From Enemella evansiae (lineage in GTDB: Bacteria > Actinomycetota > Actinomycetes > Propionibacteriales > Propionibacteriaceae), in contig NZ_NMVP01000007.1 in assembly GCF_002250705.1 (NCBI RefSeq), forward strand, positions 29,180-93,179: DNA of 64,000 nt, in the 5' to 3' direction. The position numbers and the translations under genes are program-made. Below are positions 17,737 to 26,346 of the stretch, in pieces (the stretch's first letter is position 1; each line of letters begins with the position of its first letter). A model generated the notes under the pieces. The model ran no database searches. It was not told where the DNA came from and saw nothing but the letters and a program-made list of their open reading frames with translations.

Positions 17737-18911
17737 GTGGCCTGTTGCTGCGCGGTGGCCGGGTGCTGGCACCGGCCAGCGGCCTCGACGAACGCGCCGA
17801 CGTGCTGATCCGCGACGGCCTGATCGCCGCGATCGGTGCCGACCTGGACGCTGGTGACGCCGAGGTCCGCGATGTCTCCGGTGAGCTGGTGCTGCCGGGT
17901 CTGGTGGACATGCACTCACACCTGTTCTCCGACTTCTCACTGCTCGGCGCCCCGGTCGACGAGGCGCATCTGCGCCGCGGCGTGGTGGCCGCCGCCGACG
18001 CCGGGACCGCCGGTGCGGCGACCTTCGCGGCCTTCGAGCGCTACATCGCCCGCCCGGCCCGGACCCGCACCCTGGCGTTCCTGAACGTCTCCACCCTCGG
18101 GGTCCAGGACATCAAGGTCGGTGAGTGCCACAACCCGGCCGCGCTCGACCTGCCGGCCGCGCTCAAGGCGGCGACCGATTACCCGGATCTGGTGCGTGGG
18201 TTCAAACTGCGGGCTTCCGAGGAGGTCGTCGACGGGTCGGCCCACGACGCCCTGGTGAAGTCCCGGGAGATCGCCGGCCAGGCCGGTCTGCCGCTGATGG
18301 TGCACATTGGCGACACCGTCGAATCGCTGTCCGAGCTGTTGCCACTGCTCACCACCGGGGACATCGTCACCCACTGCTACACCGGCAAGTCCAACGGCAC
18401 CCTGGTGGACGGCCGGGTGCTCGACGCGGTGCTCGAGGCCCGGGAACGGGGCGTGCTCTTCGACTCCGCGCACGGGGCCAGCAACTTCTCCTTCGCGGTG
18501 GCCAAGGAGGCGGTCGGCCAGGGTTTCCTGCCCGATGTCGTCAGCTCCGACACCAGCGCCCGGAACTGGCGCGGCCCGGTCTATGACCTGGTGACCACCA
18601 TGTCGAAGCTGCGCGCGGTCGGGATGGCGCTGCCGGACATCGTCGACGCGGTGACCGCACGCCCGGCCCAGGTGCTGCACCTGGACGCCGAGGGCTTCGG
18701 CACCCTGCGTGTCGGTGGCCCGGCGAACGTCACCGTGCTCACCGAGGCCGGACCGACCCCGCTGCGGGACAGCGCGAAGAACAGCGAGGAGTGGATGGTG
18801 GACCGGCTGGAACCGGTGCTCACCGTGCGTGCCGGTGACCTGGTCGAACCCACCGCCTGGCGCGGCCTCACCAGCACCGACGACAAGCAGCCCGCGCACG
18901 CCGGAAGCTGA
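17733..18911 (+). CDS. Amidohydrolase superfamily metal-dependent hydrolase
   Basis: This 392-residue (beta/alpha)8 hydrolase has the full binuclear metal site: His61 and His63 (MHSHLF), Lys158 as the likely carboxylated lysine (GFKLRAS), His191 (MVHIGD), His214 (THCYTG) and Asp273 (SSDTSA). Overall it resembles the EF_0837-type deacetylase/dihydroorotase-like group. Substrates of that group are mostly unknown. Its coupled position after the ring-cleavage-type gene suggests hydrolysis of a ring-opened product, lactone or amide, but this is inference. Confidence 0.85.
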   Translation: MSGLLLRGGRVLAPASGLDERADVLIRDGLIAAIGADLDAGDAEVRDVSGELVLPGLVDMHSHLFSDFSLLGAPVDEAHLRRGVVAAADAGTAGAATFAAFERYIARPARTRTLAFLNVSTLGVQDIKVGECHNPAALDLPAALKAATDYPDLVRGFKLRASEEVVDGSAHDALVKSREIAGQAGLPLMVHIGDTVESLSELLPLLTTGDIVTHCYTGKSNGTLVDGRVLDAVLEARERGVLFDSAHGASNFSFAVAKEAVGQGFLPDVVSSDTSARNWRGPVYDLVTTMSKLRAVGMALPDIVDAVTARPAQVLHLDAEGFGTLRVGGPANVTVLTEAGPTPLRDSAKNSEEWMVDRLEPVLTVRAGDLVEPTAWRGLTSTDDKQPAHAGS

Positions 18912-18931
18912 ACCAGCGAAGGGATTCCGCC

Positions 18932-20359
18932 ATGACCACGACACCAGCCCAGCGGGCCGGCCGCTCCCTGCAGGATGTCATCGACGCGGTGCCGAACATC
19001 GCCGAGCACCTCTACAACGACACCCCGGGCGTACACGCCTCCACCCGGCCCGACCTGGTGCCCATCCCGCAGGAGTTCACCAACTGGCGCGACGAGCAGC
19101 GCGCCTGGGGCGAGACCGCGGTCCTGCTCAACCAGACCCACCACATGCCGGAGCTGATGGTCTCCGGTCCCGACGCGCGCCGACTGCTCAGCGAGCTGGC
19201 GGTGAACAGCCTGACCAACCTGCGCCCCGGGATCGCGAAGCAGTTGGTGGCCTGCAACTCCGCGGGTCAGGTGATCGGTGACTGCGTGCTCTATGACCAC
19301 GGCGATGAACGCTATGAGCTGATCAGCGGCAAGACCCTGCTGAACTGGGTGCAGTTCAAGGCCGAGACCGGTGACCACGATGTCACCGTCGAACGCGACG
19401 AGAACACCTCCGACAACAGCACCGGTCGACGCTGGCGGTTCCGCTACGAGCTGGATGGCCCGAACGCCGGCGCGATCTTCGACAGGCTGGTCGAGGGCGG
19501 GGCGCCGGAGATCAAGTTCTTCCACACCGCCCAGGTGCTGATCGACGGCATCGAGGTGACCGCGCTGCGGCACTCGATGGCCGGCCATCAGGGGGTCGAG
19601 CTGTCCGGCCCGTTCGAGCACGACCAACGGATCCGGGAGGCGATCCTGGCAGCCGGCAGCGACTACGGGCTCAAGCAGGGCGGCACCAAGGCATACTTCA
19701 CCACCAACCTGGAGAGCGGCTGGATCGGTTATCCGTTGCCGGCGATCTACACCGCCGAGGACCTGCGGGACTTCCGGGAATGGCTGCCCGACGACGGCTG
19801 GGAGGCGAAGTTCCAGCTGGGCGGGAGCTTCCGCTCCGCCAACATCGAGGACTACTACGTGACGCCGTTCGACCTCGGCTACGGCAAGATCGTCAAGTTC
19901 GATCACGACTTCGTGGGCCGTGCAGCACTCGAGGCGATCGCCGGCCAACCGCCGCGGCGCCGGGTCACCCTCGCCTGGCACGATGCCGACGTCGAGGAGG
20001 TCTTCGGCTCCATGTTCGGCGACGACCTCCCCTACCGCTATCTCGAGCTGCCGATGGTCTCCTACGGGATGCCGCACAACGACGAGGTGCGCGACACCGC
20101 GGGCAACCTGATCGGCCGCTCCACCTGGGCCGGGTTCAGCACCAACGAGCACAAGCTGCTCTCCCTCGGCTTCGTCGATGCGGTGATGGCCGAACCCGGC
20201 ACCGAGGTCGTGGTGGTCTGGGGTGAACCGGACGGTGGTTCCCGCAAGCCCCGCATCGAACGGCACCGGCAACGGGAGATCCGCGCCACGGTGGGCACGG
20301 TCCCCTACTCGAAGAGTGTCGGGGTGATGAAGCAGGCCAGCGTCGGCGGTGGCAGCTGA
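18932..20359 (+). CDS. LigM-like tetrahydrofolate-dependent O-demethylase (aminomethyltransferase family)
   Basis: The 475-residue protein has the length and marker segments of vanillate/3-O-methylgallate O-demethylase LigM: an N-terminal NTPGVHASTRPDLVPIP-like start, MAGHQGVELSGP, KQGGTKAYFTTNLESGWI and a C-terminal folate-binding GcvT-like domain. LigM moves the methyl group of a methoxy-aromatic acid to tetrahydrofolate. The gene follows the amidohydrolase after 20 bp with an AAGGGA site. Folate-recycling genes often found near ligM are not present here. A demethylase acting on a different methyl donor is possible. Confidence 0.82.
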   Translation: MTTTPAQRAGRSLQDVIDAVPNIAEHLYNDTPGVHASTRPDLVPIPQEFTNWRDEQRAWGETAVLLNQTHHMPELMVSGPDARRLLSELAVNSLTNLRPGIAKQLVACNSAGQVIGDCVLYDHGDERYELISGKTLLNWVQFKAETGDHDVTVERDENTSDNSTGRRWRFRYELDGPNAGAIFDRLVEGGAPEIKFFHTAQVLIDGIEVTALRHSMAGHQGVELSGPFEHDQRIREAILAAGSDYGLKQGGTKAYFTTNLESGWIGYPLPAIYTAEDLRDFREWLPDDGWEAKFQLGGSFRSANIEDYYVTPFDLGYGKIVKFDHDFVGRAALEAIAGQPPRRRVTLAWHDADVEEVFGSMFGDDLPYRYLELPMVSYGMPHNDEVRDTAGNLIGRSTWAGFSTNEHKLLSLGFVDAVMAEPGTEVVVVWGEPDGGSRKPRIERHRQREIRATVGTVPYSKSVGVMKQASVGGGS

Positions 20360-20473
20360 CCGGTTCAGCTCGACCCGCGACTGACCGGATCATCTCGACA
20401 CGCGACTGACCGGTTCATCTCGACACGCAACCCCGGTGCCGCTTCGCGGCACCGGGGTTGCTACTCGATGAAC
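20358..20473. repeat. Intergenic hairpin repeat, copy R4, with tandem left arms
   Basis: The full element (20413-20473) has GTTCATCTCGACACG, stem AACCCCGGTGCCGC/GCGGCACCGGGGTT and TACTCGATGAAC. In front are two extra left arms, so a 25-bp unit beginning GACCGG recurs at 20358, 20383 and 20408. It separates the aromatic cluster from the ABC exporter, at convergent gene ends. Confidence 0.85.
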
Positions 20474-20495
20474 GTGGGAACGGGCGCGTACTCAA

Positions 20496-22361
20496 TCAGG
20501 CAAGGGATTCCCGCCACGCCTGATGCAGTCGGGCGTACGGGCCGTCGGCGTCCAGCAGCAGCTCCGGTGGCCCGTCCTCGATGATCCGGCCGTGTTCCAG
20601 CACCAGCACCCGATCGGCGATCTCCACGGTCGACAGGCGGTGCGCGATGATGATCGCGGTCCGGTCGGCGAGCACGGTCTGCAGGGCCCGCTGCACCAGT
20701 CGCTCGGCGGGGATGTCCAGGCTGGAGGTCGCCTCGTCCAGGATGATCACCGCGGGGTCGGCGAGGAACACCCGGGCGAAGGCGACCAGCTGCCGTTGCC
20801 CGGCCGACAATCGGGAGCCCTGCTTGCCGGTGTCGGTGTCATACCCCTCGGACAGCCCGCTGATGAACGCATCGGCACCGACCGCCCGCGCGGCCGCGAT
20901 CACCTCCGCCCGGCTCGCCCCGGGCCGGCCGACCTCGATGTTGTCGGCGATCGACCCGTCGAAGATGAAGTTCTCCTGGGTGAGCAGCACCACCGCCCGG
21001 CGCAGGTCGTCGTCGCTGATCTCCCGCAGGTCGATCTCGTCCAGGCGTACCGCGCCCGAATCGGGGTCGTGGAAGCGCGCGATCAGTTTCGCGATGGTGG
21101 TCTTGCCGGCCCCGGTGGTGCCGACCAGGGCCACCGTCTGACCGGCGGGGATGTCCAGCTCCAGGCCGGGCAGCACATCCCGCTCGGCGACATAGCCGAA
21201 GTGCACCGCGTCGAACCGCACCCGCCCCCGCGGCTCGGTGAGCGGCGTGGGGTGCTCGGATTCGGCCACCTGGGGCCGCTCCTCGAGCACCCCGGAGATC
21301 TTCTCCAGCGCCGAGGTGGCCGCCTGGAAGAGGTTGTAGAACTGGCTGATCTCCCCCATCGGCTGGAAGAACATCCGCAGATAGAGCAGGAACGCAGCCA
21401 GCACGCCGACGGTCACATCGCCCTGCAGTGCCATCAACCCACCGACCAGCAGCACCAGCCCGATCGCCACATTGCCGATCAACCGGGTCCCGGGCATGAA
21501 CACCGCCATCAACCGGAACGCCTTCACGTTGGCGTCCTTCAACCGGGTGGCGGCGAGGGTGAAGATCTGCTGGTTCCGGCGTTCCCGACGGTACGCCTGC
21601 ACGGCCCGGATCCCGGTCATCGACTCGACGAACTGCATGATGGTGACCGCGGTCAGCTCCCGCACCCGCCGGTAGGCGCGGGTGGAGTTGATGGAGAACC
21701 AGACAAGCAGTCCGGCCAGCAGCGGCAACGCGAACAGGGCGACCAGCCCCAGCCGGAAATCCAACCAGAGCAGGATCACCGCGATCCCGACCACGGTGAA
21801 CGCGGCCCGCACCAGGGTGTCGACCCCCTCGGCGAAGAGGTCGGCGATCGCGTCCACATCGTTGGTCAGTCGGGAGATCACCCGCCCGGAGGTGTAGCGG
21901 TCGTGGAAGGACACATCGAGACGCTGGAAGTGCTGGAACATCCGCCGCCGGATCTCCAGCAGCACCTGCTGGGCGACCCGCCCGGACAGCCGTTGGAAGA
22001 CGTACTGGCCGGCGGCCTGGCAGAGCACCGCGGCCACCATCACCGCGAGCACGGTGAGCAGCGGGCCAGCGCTGCCGGCGCTCAGTGCCGGGACGCCGAA
22101 GTCGATACCGCGGCGGACCAGCTCGGGGGCGGCGAGCCGGGCCACGTTCTCCACCACCACGGCGGCGACGATCAGCCAGGCCAGGTGCCGGTAGGGGTAC
22201 AGCAGGCTGCCGAGCAATCGCCGGCTGCGCCGCTTCAGGAAACCGGCACCCTGGGCGGTGAGCTCCTCGGCCTCCTCGGCGCGGACGCCGCGCCAGGCCT
22301 CCAGTTCGTCGACCTCGGCGCGGTCGGCATCGGCGGCCGGGCGGCTGATCTCGGCGCTCAC
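20496..22361 (-). CDS. ABC exporter subunit, catalytic ATPase half
   Basis: The 621-residue half-transporter has a six-helix membrane domain (about residues 50-340) and a nucleotide-binding domain: Walker A VGTTGAGKTT, signature LSAGQ, Walker B IILDEATSSLD with the catalytic Glu, and H-loop AHRLSTV. It overlaps the partner gene by ATGA (22358-22361) and forms a heterodimeric exporter. Drug, lipid or peptide export is typical; the substrate cannot be told. Confidence 0.92.
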   Translation of the reverse strand: MSAEISRPAADADRAEVDELEAWRGVRAEEAEELTAQGAGFLKRRSRRLLGSLLYPYRHLAWLIVAAVVVENVARLAAPELVRRGIDFGVPALSAGSAGPLLTVLAVMVAAVLCQAAGQYVFQRLSGRVAQQVLLEIRRRMFQHFQRLDVSFHDRYTSGRVISRLTNDVDAIADLFAEGVDTLVRAAFTVVGIAVILLWLDFRLGLVALFALPLLAGLLVWFSINSTRAYRRVRELTAVTIMQFVESMTGIRAVQAYRRERRNQQIFTLAATRLKDANVKAFRLMAVFMPGTRLIGNVAIGLVLLVGGLMALQGDVTVGVLAAFLLYLRMFFQPMGEISQFYNLFQAATSALEKISGVLEERPQVAESEHPTPLTEPRGRVRFDAVHFGYVAERDVLPGLELDIPAGQTVALVGTTGAGKTTIAKLIARFHDPDSGAVRLDEIDLREISDDDLRRAVVLLTQENFIFDGSIADNIEVGRPGASRAEVIAAARAVGADAFISGLSEGYDTDTGKQGSRLSAGQRQLVAFARVFLADPAVIILDEATSSLDIPAERLVQRALQTVLADRTAIIIAHRLSTVEIADRVLVLEHGRIIEDGPPELLLDADGPYARLHQAWRESLA

Positions 22362-24184
22362 GAGGCCGCCTCCTCGTCCTCGATTTCGTCGAACTCCTGC
22401 TCACAGTCGAAATCCGCCGACATCAGCTCCCGGTAGCGCGGATCATTGGCGAGCAACTCGGTGTGGGTGCCGACCGCGGTGATCGTGCCGTCCACCAGCA
22501 TCGCCACCCGATCGGCCAGCAGCACGGTGGAGGCGCGGTGCGCGACGATGATCGCGGTGGAGTTGCCGAGCACCCGGGCCAGGGCGGCTTCGACGAGCGC
22601 CTCGGTGTGGATGTCGAGCGCGGACAGGGTGTCATCGAGCACCAGCACACTGGGGCGTACCAGCACCGCACGGGCCAGCGCGAGCCGCTGCCGCTGCCCG
22701 CCGGACAGGCTCATCCCCTGCTCCCCGATCCGGGTGTCCAACCCCCAGGGCAGGTCGTGGACGAAGTGCGCCTGGGCGACCTCGATCGCCTCGGCGATCT
22801 CCTCATCGGTCGCATCGGCGCGGCCCAGGGTGAGATTCTCGCGGGCCGACATCGAGAACAGCGTCGCATCGGAGAAGGCGGTGGCGACCTGGCCGCGCAG
22901 ATCGTCCAGGTCCAGCTCCCGCAGGTCGATCCCGTCCAGGGTGATCCGGCCACTGGTGACATCGCGGAGCCGGGCGATCAGCTGGGTGAGGGTGGTCTTG
23001 CCGGACCCGGTGCCGCCGACGATGGCGATGGTCTCCCCCGGTGCGATGCGCAGATTCAACCCGTGCAGCACGTCGACATCGCTGTCCGGGAAGCGGAATC
23101 CGGCGTTCTCGAAGGACAACGCACCACCCGCGCGGGGCAGGCGTACCTCCCCGGAGACGATGTCGGAGCGGGAATCGAGCACCTCGCAGACCCGGTCGGC
23201 GGCGGTCATCGCGTCCTGGGTCATCGAGAGCAGGAAGCCGAGCGCGGTGACCGGCCAGACCAGCGACAGCAGCAGCGTCATGAAGGCGACCAGGGTGCCC
23301 AGGGTGATCGTTCCGTTCGCGGCGGCGTACGCCCCGATGCCGAGCACGATGATCGCCACCACCGAGGGGATGACATCCAGCAGGGTGAAGAAGCGCGAGA
23401 TCAGCCGGACCCGGGAGAGCTGGGTGTCATAGAGGGTGCTGGCGGCGGAGTCGAAGCGCTGGTACGCCCAGCGCTGGCGGCCGAAGGCGCGCAGCGTCCG
23501 CAGCCCGTGCACCGACTCCTGGACCACCGAGGCGGCATCCCCGGTCTGGTCCTGGATCCGCCGCGAGAGTTTGGTGTAGTCACGTTCCATCCGCAGGCAG
23601 AGCCAGATCACCGGGCCCACGCCGAGCAGCACCACCACCCCGAGCGGCCAGTAGAGCCGGATCAGCAGCACCACGGTGATCGCGATCTGCAGCAGCGAGG
23701 CCAGCAGCATCAACAGCCCGAAGCTGGTGAACCGGCGCATCACCGACAGGTCGTTCATCATCCGCGACAGCAGCTGACCGGACTGCCAGCGGTCGTGGAA
23801 GGCCATCGGCAGCCGTTGCAACCGGGCATAGAGGTCGAGCCGGACGCTGGTCTCGGTGGCCAGGGTGACCTCGCTGGACAGCCAGCGGCGAATGAACCCG
23901 GCTCCGGCGGCCGAGATGCCGATGACCAGGGCGAGCACGCCGTAGCGGATCACCCCGGCCCGGTCCCCGGCGGCCAGTGGTCCGTCGATCGCCGCGCGGG
24001 TGAGCAGCGGGATCGCCAGCATGGTGACGATGTCGTAGCCGTCGAGCACGGCCATCGTCCAGAACCGGCCGAGCCGCGGGCGCAGGTACGCCCGGAGTCG
24101 CCACAGGCTGGTGGCCCGTCCCCATCCGCGGGTGGCCGGGGCCACCAGGGGTGCGCGGTCGAGTGCGTCGGCGGTGCCCGGCAC
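22358..24184 (-). CDS. ABC exporter subunit, degenerate-site half
   Basis: The 608-residue partner has Walker A VGGTGSGKTT, signature LSGGQ and H-loop AHRASTV, but Walker B reads VLVLDDTLSALD, with Asp where the catalytic Glu is expected. One active and one degenerate ATP site is the usual design of heterodimeric exporters such as TM287/288. I chose GTG 24184, six bases after AGGAGG, although the frame is open to 24211. A MerR-type promoter lies about 65 bp upstream. Confidence 0.9.
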   Translation of the reverse strand: MPGTADALDRAPLVAPATRGWGRATSLWRLRAYLRPRLGRFWTMAVLDGYDIVTMLAIPLLTRAAIDGPLAAGDRAGVIRYGVLALVIGISAAGAGFIRRWLSSEVTLATETSVRLDLYARLQRLPMAFHDRWQSGQLLSRMMNDLSVMRRFTSFGLLMLLASLLQIAITVVLLIRLYWPLGVVVLLGVGPVIWLCLRMERDYTKLSRRIQDQTGDAASVVQESVHGLRTLRAFGRQRWAYQRFDSAASTLYDTQLSRVRLISRFFTLLDVIPSVVAIIVLGIGAYAAANGTITLGTLVAFMTLLLSLVWPVTALGFLLSMTQDAMTAADRVCEVLDSRSDIVSGEVRLPRAGGALSFENAGFRFPDSDVDVLHGLNLRIAPGETIAIVGGTGSGKTTLTQLIARLRDVTSGRITLDGIDLRELDLDDLRGQVATAFSDATLFSMSARENLTLGRADATDEEIAEAIEVAQAHFVHDLPWGLDTRIGEQGMSLSGGQRQRLALARAVLVRPSVLVLDDTLSALDIHTEALVEAALARVLGNSTAIIVAHRASTVLLADRVAMLVDGTITAVGTHTELLANDPRYRELMSADFDCEQEFDEIEDEEAAS

Positions 24185-24248
24185 GAAAATCCTCCTAGGT
24201 CTCCCGGTCACGTTATCCGGTCGACCGGTCGGACTCGAATGGATTTCC

Positions 24249-24279
24249 AGTCTGCTACTTCAAGTGCGCTTGAACTCAA
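24249..24279 (-). promoter_or_regulatory. MerR-type promoter of the ABC exporter
   Basis: Read on the minus strand: -35 TTGAGT (24279-24274), a 19-bp spacer, and -10 CAGACT (24254-24249). The spacer holds the palindrome TTCAAGCGCACTTGAA. A 19-bp spacer with a central dyad is the mark of MerR-regulated promoters. The -35 overlaps the tgt stop codon. Confidence 0.65.
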
Positions 24280-25547
24280 GCCTTCGAGCCGGCGCCGCGG
24301 TAGAAGCGGCCGAGGAACTCGTCCTTGAAGGCGTCGAACTCGCCGGTGCCGATGCTGGCGCGGATGTCGTCGACCAGGCGTACGGTGAACCGCTCGTTGT
24401 GGATGGTGGCCAGCGTCGAGGCCACCATCTCACGAGCCTTGAACAGGTGGTGCAGGTAGGCGCGGGTGTAGTGCGCGCAGGTGTAGCAGTCGCAGGATTC
24501 GTCGATGGGGTTGAAGTTGCGGCGATTGGCGGCGGTGTTCACGTTGAACCGACCATCGGCGGTGTAGAGGGCGGCATTGCGCGCGACCCGGGAGGGTTGG
24601 ACGCAGTCGAAGGTGTCCGCACCGGCGGCGATCGCGGCGAAGAAATCGTCGGGTTCGGAGATGCCGAGCAGATGCCGGGGGCGGTCTTCGGGCAGTTCGG
24701 AGCTGACCCAGTCGACGATGGTGCCGAGATTCTCCTTCTCCAGCGCGCCGCCGATCCCGAAACCGTCGAACCGCTGCCCGGCGACCTCCATCGCGCCGAG
24801 GTCCCGGGCTGCCTTGCGGCGCAGATCCTCGTACTGGGCGCCCTGCAGCACCCCGAACAGCGCCTGGTAGGGCTTGTCGGCCCGTTCGGCGGTGAGCTCG
24901 CGGTGCGCGGCCAGGCAGCGCTCGGCCCAGAGCCGGGTCCGCTCCAGCGACTCCTCCTGGTAGGCGCGGGTGTTCATCAGCGTGGTCAGCTCGTCGAAGG
25001 CGAAGATGATGTCCGCACCGAGCTGGTGCTGGACCCGCATCGAGATCTCGGGGGTGAACCGGTGCCGGTCCCCGTTCAGGTGGGACTTGAAGGTGACGCC
25101 GTCGTCATCGACGTGCGCGAGCCGTTCCTTGCCCTCGGCGATCACGTCGTCGTCGCTGACCCGGCTGGAGTCCATCGACAGCACCTTCTTGAAGCCGACG
25201 CCCAGGCTCATCACCTGGAAGCCACCGGAGTCGGTGAAGGTCGGCCCGGGCCAGTTCATGAACGCCCCCACCCCGCCGGCCTCGTCGACGATGTCGGCAC
25301 CGGGCTGCAGATAGAGGTGGTAGGCGTTGGCGAGCACGGCCTGCGCACCGAGGTCACGCATCGCCTCCGGCAGCACCGCCTTCACGGTCGCCTGGGTGCC
25401 GACGGCGATGAAGGCGGGGGTCTGGATCTCACCGTGCGGGGTGTGGATGATCCCGGTACGCCCCTGCCGATCGGGCAGGCGGTCACGGACCTCGAAGGAG
25501 AACGGCACCCCAGGAGGATAGTCGCCCGCGCTCATCCGGTGGGCCAT
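24276..25547 (-). CDS. tgt: tRNA-guanine (queuine) transglycosylase
   Basis: Tgt exchanges guanine 34 of GUN-anticodon tRNAs for preQ1. The 423-residue protein has the catalytic Asp106 (TFTDSGGFQ) and a zinc site CDCYTCAHYTRAYLHH near residue 325. The start is either ATG 25547 (MAHRMSAG) or ATG 25535 (MSAGDY). A repeat element lies immediately upstream. It is functionally linked to the YhhQ transporter at 12.2 kb. Confidence 0.93.
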   Translation of the reverse strand: MAHRMSAGDYPPGVPFSFEVRDRLPDRQGRTGIIHTPHGEIQTPAFIAVGTQATVKAVLPEAMRDLGAQAVLANAYHLYLQPGADIVDEAGGVGAFMNWPGPTFTDSGGFQVMSLGVGFKKVLSMDSSRVSDDDVIAEGKERLAHVDDDGVTFKSHLNGDRHRFTPEISMRVQHQLGADIIFAFDELTTLMNTRAYQEESLERTRLWAERCLAAHRELTAERADKPYQALFGVLQGAQYEDLRRKAARDLGAMEVAGQRFDGFGIGGALEKENLGTIVDWVSSELPEDRPRHLLGISEPDDFFAAIAAGADTFDCVQPSRVARNAALYTADGRFNVNTAANRRNFNPIDESCDCYTCAHYTRAYLHHLFKAREMVASTLATIHNERFTVRLVDDIRASIGTGEFDAFKDEFLGRFYRGAGSKA

Positions 25548-25552
25548 CCAAC

Positions 25553-25613
25553 GTTCATCGAGTAGCGGCTCCGGCTCCGCGGAGCGGAGCCGGAGCCGCG
25601 TGTCGAGATGAAC
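25553..25613. repeat. Intergenic hairpin repeat, copy R5
   Basis: GTTCATCGAGTAG and GTGTCGAGATGAAC flank a long inner palindrome CGGCTCCGGCTCCG/CGGAGCCGGAGCCG. It fills the gap between the end of rsmE and the start of tgt almost exactly. Confidence 0.85.
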
Positions 25614-26345
25614 TCACCCCGGCAGTCCCAGGTACCCGGCGGCCACCACACCGGCGGTGGAGGTGCGCAGCACCCCGTCGCTGATCGACACCGGCCGGGC
25701 CCCGGCGGCGGTCAGGGCGTCGAGCTCCTCGGGACTGATCCCACCCTCCGGGCCGACCACCAGCAGGATCTCACCGGCAGCCGGGATCTGCTGCTGGGCA
25801 AGGGATTCGGTCGCGTTCTCGTGCAGCACCAGGGCCAGGTCGGCGGTCTGCACGCGGGTGGTGAGCTGTCTGGTGCTGAGCGGGCCGGCGACGGCGGGTA
25901 CGCGGAGCCGGCGGCTCTGCTTGGTGGCCTCGCGCGCGGTGCTGGCCCACTTGCGCAACGACTTGGCACCGCGCTCCCCGGTCCACTTCACGATCGAGCG
26001 GGACGCCTGCCAGGCAAGGATTTCGGCGACCCCCACCTCGGTCATCATCTCCACCGCGAGCTCGCCGCGATCCCCCTTGGCCAACGCCTGCGCCACGGTG
26101 AGCCGGCGCGCGGGCGGCGGTACGGCCAGCAGCTCGCGCACGGTCACGTCGAGACCCTGCTTGTCCGCGGCGGTCACCTCACCGATCAACCCGCGACCGG
26201 ACCCGTCGGCGAGCAGGATCTCCTCCCCGGCGGTGATCCGCTTGACCACCGCCGCATGCCGCCCCTCGCCACCACCGAGGCGTACGCCGCTGCCCGGGGT
26301 GGGCAGCGGGTCGGCCAGGTCGGTCAGGAAGAGCGGTCGGGTCAC
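25614..26345 (-). CDS. rsmE: 16S rRNA (uracil1498-N3)-methyltransferase
   Basis: RsmE methylates U1498 of 16S rRNA using S-adenosylmethionine. The 243-residue SPOUT protein has the family motif VGPEGG near residue 195 and the C-terminal VLRTSTAGVVA. The GTG start at 26345 is one base past the dnaJ stop, giving a coupled dnaJ-rsmE junction. The longer frame to 26438 is a shadow within dnaJ. Confidence 0.94.
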   Translation of the reverse strand: MTRPLFLTDLADPLPTPGSGVRLGGGEGRHAAVVKRITAGEEILLADGSGRGLIGEVTAADKQGLDVTVRELLAVPPPARRLTVAQALAKGDRGELAVEMMTEVGVAEILAWQASRSIVKWTGERGAKSLRKWASTAREATKQSRRLRVPAVAGPLSTRQLTTRVQTADLALVLHENATESLAQQQIPAAGEILLVVGPEGGISPEELDALTAAGARPVSISDGVLRTSTAGVVAAGYLGLPG

Positions 26346-26346
26346 C

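Noticed and set aside
18932..20359. Glycine cleavage T protein (gcvT)
   Set aside because: Length of 475 residues and the KQGGTKAYF / LESGWIGYP segments fit LigM, and no gcvH or gcvP is nearby.
20358..20432. 25-bp tandem units considered as a CRISPR array
   Set aside because: Units are adjacent with no spacers, and no cas genes are near; they are arms of the hairpin repeat.
20523..22436. 637-codon plus-strand ORF opposite the ABC exporter
   Set aside because: Rich in Gln/His/Gly, no domains; the minus-strand frame has full ABC motifs.
24064..25565. Protein ends PTFIE or PTFFE repeated in several ORFs as a shared peptide motif
   Set aside because: They come from the repeat arm ACGTTCATCGAGTAG being read in frame with a stop; not a protein feature.
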